From: Pseudomonas graminis
GTDB taxonomy: Bacteria > Pseudomonadota > Gammaproteobacteria > Pseudomonadales > Pseudomonadaceae
Direction: 5' to 3'
Length of the DNA: 64,000 bases
NCBI RefSeq assembly: GCF_900111735.1
Contig: NZ_FOHW01000020.1
Span: 1-64,000, forward strand
The position numbers and the translations under genes were made by a program. Below, in pieces: positions 9,410 through 18,693 of this stretch (position 1 is the stretch's first letter; the number at the start of each line of letters is the position of its first letter). Below the pieces are notes generated by a model. That model was not told where the DNA came from. It saw only the letters and a program-made list of their open reading frames with translations, and did not search any database.

Positions 9410-9578
9410 CGGTTAGATTCCGGCGTTGTTTTTATAGGCGCGAGCAGAGCGAATTTCCCCTGAGGCATCAGGTTCGCGCACGGCCGCTCGCGTATGTCGC
9501 GGGCTGGCAAAAAGTTCGCCGCTGCACACCGCTTGAATGCACCAAAGCGGCGCATCCTAGAGGACATCCCGGAGCAGG

Positions 9579-9584
9579 TGCAAC
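9579..9584. promoter_or_regulatory. PutA-operator-like motif (inverted GTTGCA), putP side
   Basis: TGCAAC is the reverse complement of GTTGCA, the hexamer bound by the E. coli PutA ribbon-helix-helix domain. It lies 170 bases upstream of putP. A single hexamer could occur by chance; its value comes from the tandem pair on the putA side of the same region. Confidence 0.4.
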
Positions 9585-9756
9585 CCGAAAACCGCCATTC
9601 CCCGCCTTTTTTACAATTTAGCTGACTGGCCACTACAGACCCTGTTTGCAGGGGGAGCTGCCATATAGAGCCCTGCCGTGCGCGGCACCCGAAACTGGCG
9701 GGCTACCGCTGAATCGACTCATTACAGGGCACTCCTGAAACACTTTGAAAAAAGCG

Positions 9757-9772
9757 GTTGCACCCGGTTGCA
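9757..9772. promoter_or_regulatory. Tandem PutA-operator motifs upstream of putA
   Basis: The decamer GGTTGCACCC occurs twice back to back at 9756-9765 and 9766-9775, so two GTTGCA hexamers start at 9757 and 9767, one helical turn apart on the same face. GTTGCA is the known core of PutA operators in E. coli. The pair ends 70 bases before the putA ATG. The PutA encoded here keeps the DNA-binding domain, so autorepression is likely. Confidence 0.7.
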
Positions 9773-9841
9773 CCCTTACAGCCCGGCAGCTAATCTTGCC
9801 GCAGCTAAGCCACATGATCGTGGCTGTCATGAGGATAAGAA

Positions 9842-12800
9842 ATGGCCACCACCACCCTCGGTGTCAAACTCGACGACCCCACCCGTGAGCGCTTGAAAGC
9901 AGCGGCGCACTCCATCGACCGGACGCCCCACTGGCTGATCAAGCAGGCGATCTTCAATTATCTGGAGAAACTCGAGGGCGGTGCGACCCTGAATGAACTC
10001 AGTGGTCAGGGTGGCAAAGACGCCGACGATCAGGGTGACTTGCTCGCCGACAACGGCCATCAGGCATTTCTTGAATTCGCCGAAAGCATCCTTCCCCAGT
10101 CAGTCCTGCGCGCCGCGATCACCTCTGCCTACCGCCGCCCCGAGCCTGAAGTGGTGCCCATGCTCATCGAGCAGGCGCGCCTCCCTGCGCCGATGGCCGA
10201 TGCCACCCACAAGCTTGCGGCGTCGATCGCTGAAAAGCTGCGTAACCAGAAGAGCGCGGGTGGCCGCGCCGGCATCGTCCAGGGCCTGCTGCAGGAATTC
10301 TCGCTGTCATCCCAGGAAGGCGTGGCGTTGATGTGCCTGGCCGAAGCCCTGTTGCGTATCCCCGACAAAGGCACCCGCGACGCATTGATCCGCGACAAGA
10401 TCAGCACCGGCAACTGGCACCCGCATCTGGGCAATAGCCCGTCGCTGTTCGTCAACGCCGCCACGTGGGGCCTGCTGCTGACCGGCAAACTGGTCAGCAC
10501 CCACAATGAGGCCGGCCTGACCTCCTCGCTCAGTCGCATCATCGGCAAGTCCGGCGAGCCGATGATCCGCAAGGGCGTGGACATGGCCATGCGCCTGATG
10601 GGCGAGCAGTTCGTCACCGGCGAAACCATCGCCGAAGCCCTGGCCAACGCCAGCAAGTTCGAGGCGAAAGGCTTCCGTTATTCCTACGACATGCTCGGCG
10701 AAGCAGCGCTGACCGAGCACGACGCGCAGAAATACCTGGCGTCCTACGAGCAAGCCATCCACTCCATCGGCAAAGCGTCCCACGGCCGTGGTATCTACGA
10801 AGGTCCGGGCATCTCCATCAAGTTGTCCGCCCTGCACCCGCGTTACAGCCGGGCGCAATACGAGCGCGTGATGGATGAGTTGTACCCGCGCCTGCTGTCG
10901 CTGACCTTGCTGGCCAAGCAATACGACATCGGCCTGAACATCGACGCCGAAGAAGCCGATCGCCTGGAGCTGTCGCTGGATCTGCTCGAACGACTGTGCT
11001 TCGAGCCGCAACTGACCGGCTGGAACGGTATCGGTTTTGTCATTCAGGCGTATCAGAAGCGCTGCCCTTATGTGATCGATTACGTCATCGACCTGGCACG
11101 CCGCAGCCGCCATCGCCTGATGATCCGTCTGGTGAAAGGCGCGTACTGGGACAGTGAAATCAAGCGCGCTCAGGTCGAAGGCCTGGAAGGCTACCCGGTC
11201 TACACCCGCAAGGTTTACACCGACGTTTCCTACATTGCGTGCGCACGCAAACTGCTGTCGGTGCCGGAAGTCATCTATCCGCAGTTCGCGACCCATAACG
11301 CCCACACGTTGTCGGCCATTTACCACATCGCCGGTCAGAACTATTACCCCGGTCAGTACGAATTCCAATGCCTGCACGGCATGGGCGAGCCCTTGTATGA
11401 GCAGGTCGTGGGCAAAGTCGCCGACGGCAAGTTGAACCGGCCGTGCCGCGTGTACGCACCGGTCGGCACCCACGAAACGCTGCTGGCATATCTGGTGCGC
11501 CGACTGCTGGAAAACGGCGCCAACACCTCCTTCGTCAACCGCATTGCCGACCAGTCGATTTCGATACAGGAATTGGTGGCCGATCCAGTGTCCAGCATCG
11601 AGCGCATGGCGACCCAGGAAGGTGGTTTCGGCCTGCCGCATCCGCGCATTCCGTTGCCACGCGACCTGTACGGCAGTGAGCGCGCAAACTCCGCCGGCAT
11701 CGACATGGCCAACGAACATCGTCTGGCCTCGCTCTCTTCCGCCTTGCTCGCCACGGCGCACAACGACTGGAAAGCCGGCCCGATGCTGGGCAGCCCGGTC
11801 AGCGCCGGCACTGAGGTGCCTGTCCTGAACCCGTCCGATCTGCGTGACGTGGTCGGTCACGTGCAGGAAGCGAGTCTGGAGGACGTCGATAATGCCCTGC
11901 TCAGCGCCCTCAGCGCCGGACCGATCTGGCAAGCAACACCGCCCGCCGAACGTGCCGCGATCCTCGAGCGTGCCGCCGACCTGATGGAAGCCGAGATTCA
12001 ACCGTTGATGGGCCTGCTGGCCCGCGAAGCCGGCAAGACGTTCGCCAACGCCATTGCCGAAGTGCGCGAGGCGGTGGATTTCCTGCGTTACTACGCGGTG
12101 CAGACGCGCAACGATTTCAGCAACGACGCTCATCGCCCTCTGGGCCCCGTGGTGTGCATCAGCCCGTGGAACTTCCCGCTGGCCATCTTCAGCGGTCAGG
12201 TCGCGGCAGCGCTGGCGGCCGGCAACCCGGTACTCGCCAAACCCGCGGAGCAGACACCGCTGATTGCCGCACAGGCCGTCCGCATTCTGCTCGAAGCCGG
12301 CATTCCCGAAGGCGTGGTGCAACTGCTGCCGGGCCGGGGTGAAACGGTCGGCGCGCGGCTGGTCGGCGATGATCGCGTCAAGGGCGTCATGTTCACCGGT
12401 TCCACCGAAGTTGCCCGTTTGCTGCAACGCAACGTCGCCGGCCGTCTCGATGCCCAGGGCCGGCCGATTCCGCTGATCGCTGAAACCGGCGGCCAGAACG
12501 CGATGATCGTCGACTCCTCGGCCCTGACCGAACAAGTGGTCATCGACGTGGTGTCCTCGGCGTTCGACAGCGCCGGCCAACGCTGCTCCGCGCTGCGCGT
12601 GCTGTGCTTGCAGGAAGATTCTGCGGACCGCGTCATCGAGATGCTCAAAGGGGCGATGGCTGAGAGCCGCCTCGGCAACCCGGAGTGCCTGTCGGTGGAC
12701 ATCGGCCCGGTAATCGATCAGGAAGCCAAAGCCGGCATCGAGAAACACATTCAGGCCATGCGTGACAAAGGCCGTAATGTGTATCAGGTCGCCATTGCCG

Positions 12801-13795
12801 ACAGCGACGAAATCAAACGCGGCACCTACGTGATGCCGACGCTGATCGAGCTGGACAGCTTCGACGAGTTGCAACGGGAAATCTTCGGCCCGGTACTGCA
12901 TGTCGTGCGCTACAAGCGCCGTGAGCTGGATCAATTGATCACCCAGATCAATGCATCCGGGTACGGCCTGACATTAGGTGTACACACGCGCATCGACGAG
13001 ACCATCGCCAAGGTGATCGACAACGTCAACGCCGGCAACATGTACGTCAACCGCAACATCGTTGGCGCCGTGGTGGGTGTGCAGCCGTTCGGTGGCGAAG
13101 GCTTGTCGGGCACCGGTCCGAAAGCCGGTGGCCCGCTTTACCTGTACCGTTTGCTGTCGACCCGCCCCGCCGACGCCGTGCAGAAATCCTTTGCCGCCCG
13201 CGATGCGCAACAGGCACCGGACACCCGCATGCAAGAGGCGATGCTCAAGCCGCTGAATGCGCTCAAGGCCTGGGCAAGCAGCCAGCAACTCAGCGACCTT
13301 GAAGCTCTGTGCAGCCAGTTTGCCGAAGAATCCCAGAGCGGCGTGACCCGCATGCTCATGGGCCCGACCGGCGAGCGCAACAGCTACAGCATCCTGCCCC
13401 GTGAACACGTGTTGTGCCTGGCCGAAGACGAGACGGATCTGTTGGCGCAACTGGCCGCCGTGATGGCGGTGGGCAGCACGGCGATCATGCCGGACGGGGA
13501 ACCGGGCAAGTCGCTGCGTAACCGTGTGCCCAAGGACGTTCAGTCGCGCATCAAGCTGGTTGCCGACTGGCAGAAGGACGAGGTCGCCATTGACGCGGTA
13601 TTGCACCACGGTGATTCCGATCAACTGCGCGCCATCTGCGAACAGGTCGCTCAACGCAGCGGTGCCATTGTCGGCGTCCACGGCTTGTCCAAAGGCGAAA
13701 CCAACATTGCGCTGGAGCGCCTGGTGATCGAGCGTGCGCTGAGCGTCAACACCGCAGCAGCAGGCGGTAACGCGAGCCTCATGACGATCGGATAA
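9842..13795 (+). CDS. putA: Trifunctional PutA: repressor, proline dehydrogenase, P5C dehydrogenase
   Basis: This 1317-residue enzyme oxidises proline to glutamate in two steps and represses the put genes. Residues 1-48 form the ribbon-helix-helix DNA-binding domain, very close to E. coli PutA (TTLGVKLDD, DRTPHWLIKQAIF). The FAD-dependent proline dehydrogenase barrel follows (about 240-570). The NAD-dependent P5C dehydrogenase spans about 650-1110, with the catalytic Cys near 915 in AGQRCSALR. A C-terminal domain of the long-PutA type completes it. With proline present PutA moves to the membrane and feeds electrons to quinone. GAGG lies 7 bases before the ATG. Confidence 0.97.
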   Translation: MATTTLGVKLDDPTRERLKAAAHSIDRTPHWLIKQAIFNYLEKLEGGATLNELSGQGGKDADDQGDLLADNGHQAFLEFAESILPQSVLRAAITSAYRRPEPEVVPMLIEQARLPAPMADATHKLAASIAEKLRNQKSAGGRAGIVQGLLQEFSLSSQEGVALMCLAEALLRIPDKGTRDALIRDKISTGNWHPHLGNSPSLFVNAATWGLLLTGKLVSTHNEAGLTSSLSRIIGKSGEPMIRKGVDMAMRLMGEQFVTGETIAEALANASKFEAKGFRYSYDMLGEAALTEHDAQKYLASYEQAIHSIGKASHGRGIYEGPGISIKLSALHPRYSRAQYERVMDELYPRLLSLTLLAKQYDIGLNIDAEEADRLELSLDLLERLCFEPQLTGWNGIGFVIQAYQKRCPYVIDYVIDLARRSRHRLMIRLVKGAYWDSEIKRAQVEGLEGYPVYTRKVYTDVSYIACARKLLSVPEVIYPQFATHNAHTLSAIYHIAGQNYYPGQYEFQCLHGMGEPLYEQVVGKVADGKLNRPCRVYAPVGTHETLLAYLVRRLLENGANTSFVNRIADQSISIQELVADPVSSIERMATQEGGFGLPHPRIPLPRDLYGSERANSAGIDMANEHRLASLSSALLATAHNDWKAGPMLGSPVSAGTEVPVLNPSDLRDVVGHVQEASLEDVDNALLSALSAGPIWQATPPAERAAILERAADLMEAEIQPLMGLLAREAGKTFANAIAEVREAVDFLRYYAVQTRNDFSNDAHRPLGPVVCISPWNFPLAIFSGQVAAALAAGNPVLAKPAEQTPLIAAQAVRILLEAGIPEGVVQLLPGRGETVGARLVGDDRVKGVMFTGSTEVARLLQRNVAGRLDAQGRPIPLIAETGGQNAMIVDSSALTEQVVIDVVSSAFDSAGQRCSALRVLCLQEDSADRVIEMLKGAMAESRLGNPECLSVDIGPVIDQEAKAGIEKHIQAMRDKGRNVYQVAIADSDEIKRGTYVMPTLIELDSFDELQREIFGPVLHVVRYKRRELDQLITQINASGYGLTLGVHTRIDETIAKVIDNVNAGNMYVNRNIVGAVVGVQPFGGEGLSGTGPKAGGPLYLYRLLSTRPADAVQKSFAARDAQQAPDTRMQEAMLKPLNALKAWASSQQLSDLEALCSQFAEESQSGVTRMLMGPTGERNSYSILPREHVLCLAEDETDLLAQLAAVMAVGSTAIMPDGEPGKSLRNRVPKDVQSRIKLVADWQKDEVAIDAVLHHGDSDQLRAICEQVAQRSGAIVGVHGLSKGETNIALERLVIERALSVNTAAAGGNASLMTIG

Positions 13796-13807
13796 CCCAG
13801 CCCCGTT

Positions 13808-13894
13808 GCAGGAGCGCGCTTGCCCGCGAATGCATTCGGTCAGACACCACAGCAGTGTTTGACCTGACGCGTTCGTGGGCAAGCGCGCTCCTGC
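13808..13894. repeat. REPIN (paired inverted REP elements), family 1
   Basis: GCAGGAGCGCGCTTGCCCGC (from 13808) and its near-complement ending at 13894 flank a short variable centre. The outer arms pair over about 23 bases with one or two mismatches. This is a typical Pseudomonas REPIN, a non-autonomous element thought to be spread by a RAYT transposase encoded elsewhere. It sits just after putA. Confidence 0.85.
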
Positions 13895-14013
13895 ACCGAA
13901 TTCGGCGAGCCTGCCTTGATCGTTTGATACCTCCATCACCCGCATCAATCATCCTGTTCACCCCCTCCCCGCCCACCTAGACTCGACGGCATTCCCAAGA
14001 AAGGTACGCCGCC

Positions 14014-15816
14014 ATGTCCGAGACGTTGCTCAGCTCCCGCAATCTGGCTTTCGAGCTGTATGAAGTGCTGGACGCAGAGGCGCTTACCCAACGCGAACGT
14101 TTCGCCGAGCACAGCCGGGAAACCTTTGACGCAGCGATCAGCACGGCGCGCAACATCGCGGAAAAATACTTCGCACCCCACAACCGCAAAAACGACGAGA
14201 ACGAGCCGCGCTACGAGAACGGCGCAGCGGTGCTGATCCCGGAAGTGAAACCTGCCGTGGACGCTTTCCTGGAGGCAGGTTTTCTCAACGCCGCCCGGGA
14301 CTTCGAAGTCGGCGGCATGCAACTGCCGACATTGCTGTCCCAGGCCTGTTTTGCCCATTTTCAGTCCGCCAATGCCGCGACGGCGTCCTACCCCTTCCTT
14401 ACGATGGGCGCGGCGAATCTCATTGAAAACTTCGGGACCGACGCGCAAAAGCGGCGCTTTTTGCAACCGATGATCGAGGGTCGTTTCTTCGGCACCATGG
14501 CCTTGACCGAGCCCCACGCAGGCTCGTCGCTGTCAGACATTCGCACACGCGCCGAGCCCGCCGAAGACGGCAGCTATCGCCTGCGCGGCAACAAGATTTT
14601 TATCTCGGGCGGCGATCACCCACTCTCCGAAAACATCGTCCATCTGGTCCTCGCCAAACTGCCCGACGCACCCGCGGGGGTGAAAGGTATTTCACTGTTC
14701 ATCGTTCCGAAGTTTCTGGTTAACGACGACGGCAGCCTCGGTGAGCGCAACGACGTCATTCTGGCCGGCCTGTTTCACAAGATGGGCTGGCGCGGCACCA
14801 CCTCCACGGCACTGAATTTCGGCGACAACGGCAACTGCGTCGGCTATCTCGTGGGCAAGCCGCATCAGGGGCTGAGCTGCATGTTCCAGATGATGAACGA
14901 GGCTCGCATCGGCGTCGGCATGGGGGCGGTCATGCTGGGCTACGCCGGTTACTTGTACTCACTGGAATACGCCCGCGAACGCCCACAAGGCCGACTGCCT
15001 GACAGCAAGTCGCCGGACGGCTCGCCGGTGTCCATCATTCAGCATGCTGACGTCAGACGCATGCTCTTGACGCAAAAAGCCTACGTCGAGGGTTCGTTTG
15101 ACCTGGGCCTGTACGCCGCTCGCCTTTTCGACGACACCCAAACGGGCGAGAGCGAGGAGGCGCGAAAACACGCCCACGAGCTGCTCGATCTGCTGACGCC
15201 CATCGTCAAGTCCTGGCCCTCGGAGTTCTGCCTGAAGGCCAACGAACTGGCGATCCAGATTCTCGGCGGCCACGGCTATACCCGGGAGTACCCGGTGGAG
15301 CAGTACTACCGCGACAACCGCCTGAACCCGATTCATGAAGGCACCCACGGCATTCAGTCGCTGGACCTGCTGGGCCGGAAACTGGCGCAGAACGGGGGTG
15401 CCGGGCTCAAACAGCTGATTCGGCTTATCGCTGATACCTGTGAGCGGGCGCAGGCCCATGAATCGCTGACGGGATTGCGGCAACCCCTGGAGCAACTGGT
15501 CGCCCGGCTGCAAGCGGTGACCCTCGGCCTGCTGACCGACCTGAGCCAGGGCAAGGTCAACGCGGCACTGGCCAACTCCGCGCTGTACATGAAGGCGTTC
15601 GGACACGCGGTGATTGGCTGGCGCTGGCTGGAACAGGCGATTCGGGCGCAGGAAGGTTTAAATCGCGACACCTCCGCTGATCACGATTTTTACCAAGGCA
15701 AACTGCAGGCCGCCCGGCTCTTCCTTACTTGGGAAGTGCCGGGCTGCCATCACGAACTGGCGATTCTCGAAAGGCGGGATGATGCGTGTCTGTCGATGCA
15801 GGAGGGGTGGTTTTAA
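14014..15816 (+). CDS. Acyl-CoA dehydrogenase, long form of about 600 residues
   Basis: This 600-residue flavoprotein belongs to the larger acyl-CoA dehydrogenases with an additional C-terminal domain. The segment FFGTMALTEPHAGSSLSDIRT (split here: FFGTMALTE, then PHAGSSLSD) is the FAD and substrate region. The conserved IHEGTHGIQ near residues 440-450 holds the likely catalytic Glu, as in the YEGT motif of medium-chain enzymes. GGHGYTREYPVEQYYRD precedes it. It would carry out the first step of a fatty-acyl-CoA oxidation. The chain length is unknown. It is single, with its end 20 bases from the convergent toxin-like gene. Confidence 0.9.
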   Translation: MSETLLSSRNLAFELYEVLDAEALTQRERFAEHSRETFDAAISTARNIAEKYFAPHNRKNDENEPRYENGAAVLIPEVKPAVDAFLEAGFLNAARDFEVGGMQLPTLLSQACFAHFQSANAATASYPFLTMGAANLIENFGTDAQKRRFLQPMIEGRFFGTMALTEPHAGSSLSDIRTRAEPAEDGSYRLRGNKIFISGGDHPLSENIVHLVLAKLPDAPAGVKGISLFIVPKFLVNDDGSLGERNDVILAGLFHKMGWRGTTSTALNFGDNGNCVGYLVGKPHQGLSCMFQMMNEARIGVGMGAVMLGYAGYLYSLEYARERPQGRLPDSKSPDGSPVSIIQHADVRRMLLTQKAYVEGSFDLGLYAARLFDDTQTGESEEARKHAHELLDLLTPIVKSWPSEFCLKANELAIQILGGHGYTREYPVEQYYRDNRLNPIHEGTHGIQSLDLLGRKLAQNGGAGLKQLIRLIADTCERAQAHESLTGLRQPLEQLVARLQAVTLGLLTDLSQGKVNAALANSALYMKAFGHAVIGWRWLEQAIRAQEGLNRDTSADHDFYQGKLQAARLFLTWEVPGCHHELAILERRDDACLSMQEGWF

Positions 15817-15836
15817 GCGACTGACCCCTTGGGTTA

Positions 15837-18461
15837 TTACGAGGTTGAGAGGGGAAAGAAGAAGTCCGTCAAGGCCTTCGCGTCACTGCCCAGTCGGGCG
15901 GCATACTGTTCGCGACTGAAAGCCTCCCCGGTACGCAGGTCAAGCAGTTTGCGCCCCTCCAGAGGTCCTCCTATCTCGCGCAACTGCACTTTCATGAACT
16001 GATAAAACGTACCGAGAACGTGCTCGATACTGTCGATCTGAAAGTAATGGCCTGGCAGGAAAACAGCTTCAGCCTCTTCCGGGCTGGCGGAAAAAGGAGC
16101 AATGGGTGCGGCACCCAGGTAGCTTTTTTCGGGCAATACGAAGACTACGCTGGTGTCATCGAAACGAATCGGCTCCTCCGTCGCGCTGGCGTGCATCCCT
16201 CCCTGGCTACTGGCGAACGTCCGCGCCATGTAAGGGTTCTCGCTGAAGGAGGTGATATCGGTGTTCACGAGTACATCCCCCGCCTGAACGTCGCCGGTAC
16301 GAAAAAAAGCCCCCGACGTACCTCTCGCGCCGCTGCCCCCTCGATAAAGCGCCACATCGTTGTTGCTGCCCACGGTAATGACGTCCTCCACAAACCGACT
16401 GAGCATTGCGACCTGATCAGGATATTTCGGCACACCGGTGCGTAAAAACTGGTTGTACGCCTCATCATCGTGGGTGTAGGCCGTAATGTTCGACGCGAAA
16501 TACTCTCCCTCCGCAGTGCGATATACCCGATGCCTGGCCCCCCACTCATCGAAGTGGACGTCCTCACCGTCCGAGTCGGAAGTAACGACCTCCTGCGGTT
16601 CCATTCGGTAAACCTCGACTACCGATTCCTGCCGTGCAACCGCGGCTTCGGAATAGAGCTTTTCGTCGAACAGATTCAACTGCATGAAACGATCCCAGAA
16701 CGCAGACTGAACGGGAGTAAACCGTGGCTGATCTGAAGCGCCGGCTGCGACGCTGTCCATCGGCATGCCGCCCGCCAATCCCGGCGCAGGCAGGCGTTGC
16801 CAGTAGCCATCAGCGCTGAGCACCACCGGACAGCGACCGTTGAAAGCGAAAGGATTGTCTGCATCGACAATCACCCAGCTTCCGAGGTGCCCATCGAAAC
16901 TTACGCGATGGGCCTCGCGTCCGACCGTCACCCACGTCTCGCCATCCCCTAATGGATAGGTGCCTTGAAAGCGCCCGTCCTGGGCCGCAGGCAGTTGAGA
17001 CTCAAGAACGATGTCGCCCGGCATGCCTGACAGCGGGTTGCCGGGTAACTCACCCGGCGGCGGGCTCACACGTGGCCAGGCAGTGTTGACACCCGCCCCC
17101 GTGCGCAGCAGAAAAGGTAAATTGAAAAAAAGGTAGATCGCGCTGCTGATCGCGCTCTGAACACCGAGACTACGCTGCGCGGAGGTTCTTGCGTTCACAG
17201 CCTGATCGATGCTCAGGCCGACATTGGCGGCACTGGCACCCACAACCGCCAGCGCCATCGGCCAGCCCAGGGGCGCAAGGTTGCCAAACACCGAAAGGAA
17301 AGTGTTCAGATAACCCAGCCAGATCTGTTTGCGCAGGTCGGCGTTGCTGGTCAACAACGCGTCTGCGTCATTGGTCATGTCGCTGCGCGCGACCTCGCGC
17401 AAATAAACGAATGGATCACCCGCAATCGGCTCGCCGGTTCGATTGACGAGTCGATCCGTGACCTCAAGGTCTTGCGCTCGGCTCAGAAGCTGCGCGACAT
17501 CGCGCTGAAAGGCATCGCGATGTGTTTGCCAGTCGTTCGACGAACGCAAAAAGCGGGCGCAGATGGACGCTCGGGTTCTCAAGGAAAGAAACTGCCCCTT
17601 GAGCCATTGGTAAAGGTGCTGATGGGTATCGAAGCTGCGAAAGGGCCTCGCCTCACCGCCGAGGTACAGAATCTGCCTTTCCCCGGGCCCGACAATGCGC
17701 AATATGTCCCGAGCTTTGAATGCACCGAGCTCTAAAGGAAACACCAAGACACCCGGCGACGCTGGCGCTGCGGTACGCAGCTGTTCCAATCGGGGCATCG
17801 GGTCTTGGCTGATGACGCTTCGCACCGTCTGGAAATCGGCAAGAGAAAGATGGCGCCTGGCAACGCTTTCCCCGGCACGCGCCAGGTAGCTGGCCTTGGC
17901 GAGCAAGCAACAGTTATCACTGTGTCGCGTCCAGAACCGGTCCATTTTGCGGCGATAGCCCGCGCTGAAATCCAGCGCCCAGAAATCCCGAAGAACTTCC
18001 TCAGGCAACAGGCGAACTTCATTGCGCTCGTCGAAAAACTCGTGACTGGGGCCGTCCGTGTAGAAGCCGCCGTAGAGAGCCAGCTCGTCTGCAGATGATT
18101 GGTCGCTTACCTCGAACCGATGGATCAACAGCTCGATCATGGTCATCGACTGCACCGGTGTGCCGGCGTGTTTCCAGCCAGTGAAGGACAACTCGCTGCT
18201 ACTGGCCGTCGTAAAACGATGCCAATACACATGGTCGGGATCGAGGTGCTTACCCGTGTGCCGAAAGAGGATGCTCTGGGCGGCAGACCTGGCGAGGTCA
18301 TGGGGATCGGGATAGTCGGCAGCGTAGCGCTTGGCTATCTGCTTGAGTTGGCGCTCGTCTGATAAGGCGGCTACTGCTGTGTTTGAAACCTGCATGGCGC
18401 GAATCGCTTCTTGCTGAAATGAACGCCAGACGTGATCAGATTTCGCGGCGCCATCTGCCAT
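15837..18461 (-). CDS. Dermonecrotic-toxin-like protein with C-terminal ADP-ribosyltransferase domain
   Basis: This 874-residue protein has an N-terminal part resembling the dermonecrotic-toxin-like DUF6543 proteins of Pseudomonas. Two hydrophobic segments follow (about 387-417 and 435-453), which might insert in a membrane. The C-terminal 170 residues show the R-S-E pattern of mono-ADP-ribosyltransferases: LYRGG with R707, DITSFSENP with S738, and EEAEAVFLPG with E796-x-E798. The ExE form is usual in enzymes that modify arginine. There is no signal peptide, no VgrG/PAAR fusion and no RHS repeats. No small immunity-like gene is adjacent. It lies between two core genes, so it looks like an insertion. 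The domain is well supported by motif; target, export and role are unknown. Confidence 0.75.
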   Translation of the reverse strand: MADGAAKSDHVWRSFQQEAIRAMQVSNTAVAALSDERQLKQIAKRYAADYPDPHDLARSAAQSILFRHTGKHLDPDHVYWHRFTTASSSELSFTGWKHAGTPVQSMTMIELLIHRFEVSDQSSADELALYGGFYTDGPSHEFFDERNEVRLLPEEVLRDFWALDFSAGYRRKMDRFWTRHSDNCCLLAKASYLARAGESVARRHLSLADFQTVRSVISQDPMPRLEQLRTAAPASPGVLVFPLELGAFKARDILRIVGPGERQILYLGGEARPFRSFDTHQHLYQWLKGQFLSLRTRASICARFLRSSNDWQTHRDAFQRDVAQLLSRAQDLEVTDRLVNRTGEPIAGDPFVYLREVARSDMTNDADALLTSNADLRKQIWLGYLNTFLSVFGNLAPLGWPMALAVVGASAANVGLSIDQAVNARTSAQRSLGVQSAISSAIYLFFNLPFLLRTGAGVNTAWPRVSPPPGELPGNPLSGMPGDIVLESQLPAAQDGRFQGTYPLGDGETWVTVGREAHRVSFDGHLGSWVIVDADNPFAFNGRCPVVLSADGYWQRLPAPGLAGGMPMDSVAAGASDQPRFTPVQSAFWDRFMQLNLFDEKLYSEAAVARQESVVEVYRMEPQEVVTSDSDGEDVHFDEWGARHRVYRTAEGEYFASNITAYTHDDEAYNQFLRTGVPKYPDQVAMLSRFVEDVITVGSNNDVALYRGGSGARGTSGAFFRTGDVQAGDVLVNTDITSFSENPYMARTFASSQGGMHASATEEPIRFDDTSVVFVLPEKSYLGAAPIAPFSASPEEAEAVFLPGHYFQIDSIEHVLGTFYQFMKVQLREIGGPLEGRKLLDLRTGEAFSREQYAARLGSDAKALTDFFFPLSTS

Positions 18462-18593
18462 ACATATTTATCGTTGCCAAGGCGACTTCACCCCCGCAAG
18501 CCGGCACTGAACCGTCGACCAGCGGTGGCCCAGCGGCCTCTTGATATACGTCGACCGCGCAGTCCCCAGTGCCCGGCCGTCAAGAATTACGCT

Positions 18594-18623
18594 TTGACAG
18601 CTAACCAATTCAACAGGTTAAAT
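18594..18623 (+). promoter_or_regulatory. Candidate promoter for the K+/H+ antiporter
   Basis: A perfect -35 TTGACA (18594-18599) is followed after 18 bases by TTAAAT (18618-18623), a four-of-six -10. The start would be about 65 bases before the TTG at 18694. The rest of the 232-base divergent gap shows no gene. Confidence 0.45.
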
Positions 18624-18693
18624 CCCTTGGCACGCGGACTGCATGGTCAGTTCGCGCCCTCGTTTGTTCGAATTCGTTTCTGGAGTACCGCCC

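Noticed and set aside
10307..12934. 875-residue open frame antisense to putA
   Set aside because: It is the mirror of PutA codons with no recognisable domain; GC-rich third positions leave antisense frames open.
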